DNA of 64,000 bases, from the NCBI GenBank assembly GCA_942491185.1, contig CALOAB010000015.1, forward strand, positions 1 through 64,000, written 5' to 3'. The translations under genes were made by a program, and so were the position numbers. Of this stretch, positions 58,555 through 64,000 are shown one piece after another. Positions within the stretch are counted from its first letter, which is position 1. Every line of letters begins with the position of its first letter. Source of the DNA: SLRI01 sp942491185 (GTDB taxonomy: Bacteria > Pseudomonadota > Alphaproteobacteria > Geminicoccales > Geminicoccaceae). The notes under the pieces are model-generated. The model worked only from the letters and a program-made list of their open reading frames with translations, made no database searches and was not told the DNA's origin.

Positions 58555-59466
58555 ATGAGCATGGCTCAACCAGCCCATCTCGACGTGCTGCGCCCCTTTC
58601 AGCTGGAACGCTCGCAGGTGCGCGGCCGCCTCGTCCGCCTTGGTGCGGCGGTGGATGCGGTCTTGCAGGCGCACGCCTATCCAAGGCCCGTCTCCGACCT
58701 GCTCGCCGAGCTCCTGGTGCTCGTCGGCGCCCTCGCCGGGGGGCTCAAGTTCAATGGCCGCTTCTCCCTGCAGATCAAGGGGGACGGGCCGGTTCGGCTG
58801 ATCGTGGCCGACGTCACCAATGACGGCGAGATGCGTGGCTATGCCAGCTTCGACGCCACCGCCATCGGCGAGGCGCAGCCCTTCGCGGAGCTGGTCGGCA
58901 AGGGGCTGATGGCGCTCACCGTCGATCAGGCGGCGTCGGGCGGCGAGACCTACCAGGGCATCGTCCAGCTCGAGGGCCGTTCGCTGCAGGACAGCATGCT
59001 GGCCTACTTCCAACAGTCCGAGCAGGTGCCGACCGGTATTCGCTCGGCCGTGGCCTTCGACCCTGTGGCCGGCGCCTGGCGGGCAGCCGCGCTCATCGTC
59101 CAGGCGATGCCGGGCGAGGGCGCCGCTAGCGCGAGCGAGCGCGAGGATGACTGGCGCCGGACCATGCTGCTGCTCGAAACGCTCGCCGATGCCGAGCTGC
59201 TCGACCCGAGGCTCGACCCCGACGCGCTCCTCTTCCAGCTGTTCCACGAGGACGGTGTCAGGGTGTTCGATTCCCTCGACCTTCGCTTCGGCTGCTCCTG
59301 CGACGCGGAGCGGGTCGGCACCATGCTCAAGCAGTTCGACCGTGACGAGGTCTTGGCGATGCCGGACGAGAGTGGCAAGGTGACCGTCACCTGCGAATTC
59401 TGCAGTCGCGTCTATCGCTTCACACCGGCCGAGATAGCGGCCCTTTTCGAGGATACGCTGCATTGA
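58555..59466 (+). CDS. hslO: redox-regulated chaperone Hsp33
   Basis: The 303-residue protein is Hsp33, a holdase activated by oxidation. It has an N-terminal core with GGLKFNGRFSLQIKGDGP and a C-terminal zinc-binding domain with CSC and CEFC Cys pairs (FGCSCDAERV and VTCEFCSRVYRF). It follows argF by 9 bp, an order frequently seen in alphaproteobacteria. Its stop overlaps the next gene's TTG start. Confidence 0.95.
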   Translation: MSMAQPAHLDVLRPFQLERSQVRGRLVRLGAAVDAVLQAHAYPRPVSDLLAELLVLVGALAGGLKFNGRFSLQIKGDGPVRLIVADVTNDGEMRGYASFDATAIGEAQPFAELVGKGLMALTVDQAASGGETYQGIVQLEGRSLQDSMLAYFQQSEQVPTGIRSAVAFDPVAGAWRAAALIVQAMPGEGAASASEREDDWRRTMLLLETLADAELLDPRLDPDALLFQLFHEDGVRVFDSLDLRFGCSCDAERVGTMLKQFDRDEVLAMPDESGKVTVTCEFCSRVYRFTPAEIAALFEDTLH

Positions 59467-60041
59467 ACAGCAAACCGCTTCTGGCCCTGCTCATGCTGGC
59501 GGGCCTCGTCGCCTGCGGCACGACCGAGGTGCGCCAGCCAGCCGACGTGATCAGCACCAAGCCACCCTTGGTGTTCAGCGTCTCCGAGATCACCTTCGAG
59601 GAGCCGTTGGTGCCGGAGACCGGCACCGGGTTTCGTGATCGCATGCGCAGCGAGCGCCTGGCCGACGCCACCCTGGCCTTCCTCACTGAGCGGCTGCAGA
59701 TCGCCGGCGGCAGCGGCTGGCTGCAGGTGGTGATCGAGCAGGCCCGACTGGTCGAGGAGGAGATCGAAGCCCCGACCGGCGTTCGGGCGACCCTCACCCG
59801 CGAGCCGGATCGCGTGCTCGACGCGTTGTTGAGCGTGCGGGTCGCGGTGATGGGTGCAGATGGGCTCGAGCAGGCCTTCACCGAGGCTGAGGTGCAGCGC
59901 CGCCGGCCGGTCCTGCGCAACACCTCGGTCATGGCACGGGATGCCGAGGCCGAGCGGCTGATCGGCGATCTCATCAGCCAGCTCGACGACGAGCTGACCC
60001 AGGCCGCGCAACAATTCCTCGGCGCCCATCTCCTGCTCTAG
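59463..60041 (+). CDS. putative lipoprotein of unknown function
   Basis: The 192-residue protein starts at TTG, overlapping the hslO stop (TTGA). It has a lipoprotein signal peptide with lipobox GLVAC near residue 18 and a mature part of mixed alpha/beta type with no recognised domain. It is translated as part of the arg-hslO operon. It probably sits at the outer membrane or periplasmic face; function is unknown. Confidence 0.75.
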   Translation: MNSKPLLALLMLAGLVACGTTEVRQPADVISTKPPLVFSVSEITFEEPLVPETGTGFRDRMRSERLADATLAFLTERLQIAGGSGWLQVVIEQARLVEEEIEAPTGVRATLTREPDRVLDALLSVRVAVMGADGLEQAFTEAEVQRRRPVLRNTSVMARDAEAERLIGDLISQLDDELTQAAQQFLGAHLLL

Positions 60042-60093
60042 CGCAAGACGGCGCTGCAGCGACGGCGGACGCTGGCCCAAGGAGGGGTGCCAC

Positions 60094-61428
60094 ATGAGCC
60101 ACGTCTTCTACCGCCACCTCCGCCAAAGCTATCCGACCGCGGTCAGGGGCGACGGTGTCCATGTCGTCGACAGCGACGGCAAGCGCTACCTCGACGCGTC
60201 GGGTGGTGCGGCGGTCTCTTGCCTGGGCCATAGCCACCCGGCGGTCATCGAAGCGATCAAGAGCCAGCTCGACAGCCTCGCTTATGCCCATACCGGCTTC
60301 TTCACCAGCGAGCCGGCCGAGGCCCTGGCCGACCGGTTGATCGCCAAGGCACCCGCCGGCATGGACAAGGTCTACTTCGTCTCCGGCGGCTCGGAAGCGG
60401 TCGAGGCGGCGCTGAAGCTGGCACGGCAGTACTACCTCGAGATCGGCGAGCCGGGCCGCCGCCGCTTCATCGCCCGCCGGCAGAGCTATCACGGCAACAC
60501 GCTGGGTGCCTTGGCGGTGGGTGGCAATGCCTGGCGACGGCAGCAGTTCGAGCCGATCCTGATCGACGCCGACCACCTAACCCCCTGCTACGCCTACCGC
60601 GAGAAGCGAAGCGACGAGTCCGAGGAAGCGTTCGGCCAGCGCCTCGCGGCCGAGCTCGAGACGCATCTGGAAAAGGTCGGCCCCGAGACGGTCATCGCCT
60701 TCATCGCCGAGCCGGTGGTGGGTGCCACGCTGGGCGCCGTGCCCGCCGTTCCCGGCTACTTCCAGGCGATCAAGGCGGTCCTCGACCGCCACGGCATCCT
60801 GCTCATCCTGGACGAGGTGATGTGCGGCATGGGCCGGACCGGCAAGCTCTTCGCCTGCGAGGCCGACGGCGTGGCGCCCGACATGATCTGCGTCGCCAAG
60901 GGGCTGGGCGCCGGCTATCAGCCGATCGGTGCAACGCTGGTGCACGAGCGGATCGTTAGCGCGATCCGTGACGGCAGCGGCTTCTTCCAGCACGGCCACA
61001 CCTATATGGGCCACCCCACCGCCTGTGCCGCCGGCCTCGCCGTGCAGCGGGTGATCGAGGAGGACGGCCTCCTGGAGCGGGTCCGGACCATGGGCGAGGT
61101 GCTCGAGCAGAGCCTGACCGAGCGCTTCGGCAACCACCACCATGTGGGCGACATCCGCGGCCGCGGCCTGTTTCGCGGCCTCGAGCTGGTCTTGGACCGC
61201 GCCACCAAGGTGCCCTTCGATCCAGCCCTGGCGCTCAATGCCAAAATCAAGAAGGCCGCCATGGCGGAAGGCCTGATGTGCTACCCGATGGGCGGCACCA
61301 TCGACGGCCGCCAGGGCGACCACATCCTGCTGGCGCCACCCTTCATCATCGATGACAGCCATGTCGCCGACATCACCGACAAGCTCGGCCGCGCCGTGGA
61401 CCAGGCGATCGCCTCACTGCCGCACTGA
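60094..61428 (+). CDS. class III PLP-dependent aminotransferase
   Basis: The 444-residue aminotransferase has YLDASGGAAVSCLGHSHP, FVSGGSEAVEAALKLAR, SYHGNTLGAL, LILDEVMCGMGRTG and CVAKGLGAGYQPIG with the PLP Lys. AAGGAGG lies before the ATG. It resembles omega-amino acid or aspartate-family aminotransferases; the amino donor is not clear. It follows the lipoprotein gene by 52 bp. The 160-bp gap after it shows nothing clear. Confidence 0.9.
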   Translation: MSHVFYRHLRQSYPTAVRGDGVHVVDSDGKRYLDASGGAAVSCLGHSHPAVIEAIKSQLDSLAYAHTGFFTSEPAEALADRLIAKAPAGMDKVYFVSGGSEAVEAALKLARQYYLEIGEPGRRRFIARRQSYHGNTLGALAVGGNAWRRQQFEPILIDADHLTPCYAYREKRSDESEEAFGQRLAAELETHLEKVGPETVIAFIAEPVVGATLGAVPAVPGYFQAIKAVLDRHGILLILDEVMCGMGRTGKLFACEADGVAPDMICVAKGLGAGYQPIGATLVHERIVSAIRDGSGFFQHGHTYMGHPTACAAGLAVQRVIEEDGLLERVRTMGEVLEQSLTERFGNHHHVGDIRGRGLFRGLELVLDRATKVPFDPALALNAKIKKAAMAEGLMCYPMGGTIDGRQGDHILLAPPFIIDDSHVADITDKLGRAVDQAIASLPH

Positions 61429-61588
61429 CGCGCGTCGATCGCGATCGGCCCTGTCGCGCCATGCTGGTGGCCGCGGCCCTCAGCGGCGATGTCCGTGCGG
61501 GCTTCGACAGGTCGCTCTGCCATGCCGCTGATAAAGGCCGGCTGGCCTCAGCAGGTTGCTTGAAGGGTCGATGGCATCGCTGGGCTCA

Positions 61589-63223
61589 TCAGCCGCTTGG
61601 CTCAGGCTCGACTCTGCTGGGCATCTCAGTGTCGGTGACCTGCGAGCGGTCGATTGACCGACCGGCGATGCGCGTACGGTCACGCCCGGCGCGCTTGGCC
61701 GCGTAGAGTGCGCGGTCCGCGTCCCGAAGCATGCTGTCCGCGTCGTCGCGCGGCCCTGCTAACGCACCACCGATGCTGACCCGAATCTCGAGCCGATCCT
61801 CGACCTCGCTCGAGCGAAGCGGTGCTGCGCCAACGGCTCGCCGCAGACGCTCCGCGAACCCGTGAAGATCGTCGCAGTCCGACACGCAACAGAGCACCGC
61901 GAACTCCTCGCCGCCGACCCTGGCCACGAAATCGCCGTCACGCAGCGCCGCAGCCAGGAGCCGAGCCACGTGAACCAGCGCCTCGTCACCAACGGCGTGC
62001 CCGTGCCGGTCGTTGATGCGCTTGAAGCGGTCGACGTCGATGAGCAGCAGCCCGAGGCTGCGGTCCGGCGCCGCCAGGCGATCCTCGAAGGCGAGATCGA
62101 ACGCCCGGCGATTGGGCAGCTGCGTCAGGTGGTCCGTGCTCGCGACCGTCTGCAGCGCCGCATTGGCCTCGGTCAACCGAGCGTTCTTCACATCGAGCAG
62201 GCGCGTCCGCTCGGCCACAGTGGCGTCGAGGCGGGCGATCAACCGCGAGCGATCACTGGTCGCGGCACCGACCGCCAGCGTCGCGACGCAGCAGACGATG
62301 AGCACCGTGTGCAGGACCAGCGCACTGGGCGGGTCGACAATGCTGGCGGAGACGGCCAAGAGCAGTGCGGCACCGATCGAGAAAAGGCCCACGCCGACGG
62401 CATAGCCAAACAACATCGCGCCGAGCAGGATGGGCAGCAGGGCCGGCGTCATCGCTGTTGGAACGCCCGTTTCGCCGCTGAACCCGAGCAGCGCGATCAC
62501 GACGACGGCCATTGCGGCCGACAGGAGGCAGAGCGCGGTCAGCCAATCCCGCCACGTGACGAGACCAGCCACGCGACTGCCCCGCCGTCGATCGAGCCAG
62601 CGATCGAGAAGCAGCAGGGCCGGCGGAACGACGAGCAGAAGACCGCTCAAATCGCCGAGAACAAAGGTCAACGCGAAGCTGGGCAGCTCGGCCCGGACGA
62701 GCCAGCCGTCATGGGCAAAAAGCGGCAACCCCGCCAGCAGATTGGCAAGCACCGCGACGCTCGCCACACAGAGAAGTGCGCCCAGTCGATAGCTCCAGGT
62801 CACCTGTCCGCGTTTGCCCAGATGGGAGCGCAGCAGCGAGCCTGCCGCGCCATAGAGCAGCCCCTGCCGCACGATGTGGAGCATCGCGCCCTCTACGAAC
62901 ACCAACGGCAAAGGCAATGCTTCCGCCAAGAAGACGCCGATGATGGGCACAGCGAGATAGGCAGGCCCCATTGCGTAGCCGAACAGCAGCCAAAGCGCAG
63001 CTATGGGAAAGAACAGACTGACGTGGCTGCCCTTGTTGAAGAGATCGGCAAGCTCGACCAGAGCGTAGAACGAGACGATGAACACCAGGCCCGAGGCTAT
63101 TGCGAAGGTCAGGCGCTCCTGCAGCCTGATGCCTCCGGGCCAGGGCCACCAGCATTCAGCGATGACCCTGCTGCGCATCGAATAGGCAAGTCGCCCAGCC
63201 AAGCCCCACTGCACGGCGAGCAC
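61589..63223 (-). CDS. MASE1-domain diguanylate cyclase
   Basis: The 544-residue protein has an N-terminal MASE1-like sensor of about eight helices (residues about 35-330) and a C-terminal GGDEF domain with active-site GGEEF and an I-site RDGD five residues before it, so c-di-GMP feedback is likely. LLLIDVDRFKRINDRHGH is the conserved metal/substrate region. The start is probably the GTG at 63223 (TTGAGGG precedes it closely) or the ATG at 63178. Confidence 0.9.
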   Translation of the reverse strand: MLAVQWGLAGRLAYSMRSRVIAECWWPWPGGIRLQERLTFAIASGLVFIVSFYALVELADLFNKGSHVSLFFPIAALWLLFGYAMGPAYLAVPIIGVFLAEALPLPLVFVEGAMLHIVRQGLLYGAAGSLLRSHLGKRGQVTWSYRLGALLCVASVAVLANLLAGLPLFAHDGWLVRAELPSFALTFVLGDLSGLLLVVPPALLLLDRWLDRRRGSRVAGLVTWRDWLTALCLLSAAMAVVVIALLGFSGETGVPTAMTPALLPILLGAMLFGYAVGVGLFSIGAALLLAVSASIVDPPSALVLHTVLIVCCVATLAVGAATSDRSRLIARLDATVAERTRLLDVKNARLTEANAALQTVASTDHLTQLPNRRAFDLAFEDRLAAPDRSLGLLLIDVDRFKRINDRHGHAVGDEALVHVARLLAAALRDGDFVARVGGEEFAVLCCVSDCDDLHGFAERLRRAVGAAPLRSSEVEDRLEIRVSIGGALAGPRDDADSMLRDADRALYAAKRAGRDRTRIAGRSIDRSQVTDTEMPSRVEPEPSG

Positions 63224-63298
63224 CCCTCAATATCAACGCATCTACAATAAACGACTGATGCGACGTTCGAACAAACCATAACGCCGAACTTAGCTGTG

Positions 63299-63328
63299 AA
63301 AATACCACGGCATTATTGCCACTGACAA
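63299..63328 (-). promoter_or_regulatory. candidate promoter of the diguanylate cyclase gene
   Basis: Read leftward, TTGTCA (63328-63323) and TATTTT (63304-63299) are 18 bp apart in an AT-rich gap (63224-63422), 75 bp before the GTG start. The spacer contains GGCA-ATAA-TGCC, a possible operator. Confidence 0.35.
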
Positions 63329-63422
63329 GCGACTAGGATGGTCACCTAAAAAACTGCCAAAATCGTTGCGACGGTGGCGATATTCGCCGCTGCGGGCGTC
63401 ACCCGCCGAGCGCCCGGCCCAA

Positions 63423-64000
63423 TCAATCGGCGAAGGGGTCGGTCACCAGGATGGTGTCGTCGCGGTCGGGGCTGGTGGAGAGCAGCGCTGCCGGCGCCTC
63501 GACCAGCTCCTCCAGGCGCTTGACGTACTTGACCGCCTGGGCGGGCAGGTCGGCGAAGCTGCGCGCCCCTGCGGTGCTGTCCGACCAGCCCTCGAGCTCC
63601 TCGTAGATTGGCCTTACAGCGGCCTGGGCCGCCATGCCCGCCGGCAGATGGTGGAGGGTCTGGCCGTTGAGGTTGTAGGCGGTGCAGATCTTCAAGCTCT
63701 CGAAGCCGTCGAGCACGTCGAGCTTGGTGAGCGCGAGGCCGCGAATGCCGCCGGTCTTGACCGCCTGGCGCACCAGGACCGCGTCGAACCAGCCGCAGCG
63801 GCGCTTGCGGCCCGTCACCGTGCCGAACTCGTGGCCCCGCTCGCCCAGCTGATTGCCGGTCTCGTCGAAGAGCTCGGTCGGAAACGGCCCGGAGCCGACC
63901 CGCGTGGTGTAGGCCTTGGTGATGCCCAAGACGTAGCCCACCGTGTCTGGGCCGACGCCAGAGCCCGTGGCTGCCATGCCGGCCGTGGTGTTGGACGAGG
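63423..64000 (-). CDS. purA: adenylosuccinate synthetase (5' end outside window)
   Basis: The last about 192 residues of PurA, which joins IMP and aspartate to start AMP synthesis, are visible. SNTTAGMAATGSGVGP, YTTRVGSGPFPTEL, GTVTGRKRRCGWFD and STSPDRDDTILV are conserved blocks of the C-terminal half. The N-terminal GTP-binding part is beyond base 64000. The next gene on its left, 200 bp away, is the diguanylate cyclase. Confidence 0.95.
   Translation of the reverse strand, partial: SSNTTAGMAATGSGVGPDTVGYVLGITKAYTTRVGSGPFPTELFDETGNQLGERGHEFGTVTGRKRRCGWFDAVLVRQAVKTGGIRGLALTKLDVLDGFESLKICTAYNLNGQTLHHLPAGMAAQAAVRPIYEELEGWSDSTAGARSFADLPAQAVKYVKRLEELVEAPAALLSTSPDRDDTILVTDPFAD

Overview
The window is 64 kb of GC-rich, gene-dense DNA with strongly GC-biased third codon positions. 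It looks like the chromosome of an alphaproteobacterium, plausibly near the Rhodospirillales/Geminicoccales. Supporting signs are the phaA-phaB pair, dnaN-recF-gyrB, the argD-argF-hslO series, a complete pqiABC operon, TRAP transport genes and a Gram-negative type GyrB insertion. This assignment comes from gene content only. I found no integrase, insertion sequence, prophage or CRISPR array. The first gene (TauE/SafE) and the last (purA) run off the window edges.

Layout. 1-2.2 kb: a sulfite-exporter-like permease and a SARP/BTAD-type regulator with a TolB-like C-terminus. 2.2-6.7 kb: the least ordinary part, with a hairpin-rich non-coding stretch, a frameshifted animal-type haem peroxidase and a membrane pentapeptide-repeat gene broken by many frameshifts. 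6.8-8.9 kb: phaB and phaA for polyhydroxyalkanoate synthesis. 9-15.5 kb: a receptor-type nucleotide cyclase whose stop codon overlaps the start of a BASS-like transporter, purB, a small secreted protein and a second, GAF-linked cyclase. 16-20.8 kb: dnaN-recF-gyrB with no adjacent dnaA. 20.9-27.1 kb: housekeeping and metabolic genes, including two EamA permeases and an overlapping LMW-phosphatase/fructosamine-kinase pair. 27.1-30.7 kb: pqiABC. 31-38 kb: an acyl-CoA dehydrogenase-like gene, a GNAT, a CAT-anticodon tRNA (probably tRNA-Ile2), a two-subunit aconitase X and a converging TRAP dctPQM operon. 37.9-40.5 kb: glpR, glpK and a small ORF. 40.7-43.4 kb: polA.

43.5-53.6 kb is a surface-polysaccharide locus in two leftward operons. 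The upstream one (53.6 to 50.0 kb) carries four nucleotide-sugar genes of CDP-6-deoxysugar type. The downstream one (49.9 to 43.5 kb) carries a GT2, two GT4s, a glycosyltransferase/thymidylate-kinase-like fusion and a flippase. In outline, the first operon makes an activated sugar and the second builds and exports a glycan.

53.7-64 kb holds a histone-deacetylase-like hydrolase, a GlcD-type flavoenzyme, argD-argF-hslO with a trailing lipoprotein, a class III aminotransferase, a MASE1-GGDEF diguanylate cyclase and the 3' part of purA.

No complete new defence or mobile system is evident. The best leads are the rfbG homologue lacking its catalytic residues, the glycosyltransferase-kinase fusion, the structured RNA candidate at 2.4-2.56 kb, the cyclase-transporter coupling and the aconitase X/TRAP pair.
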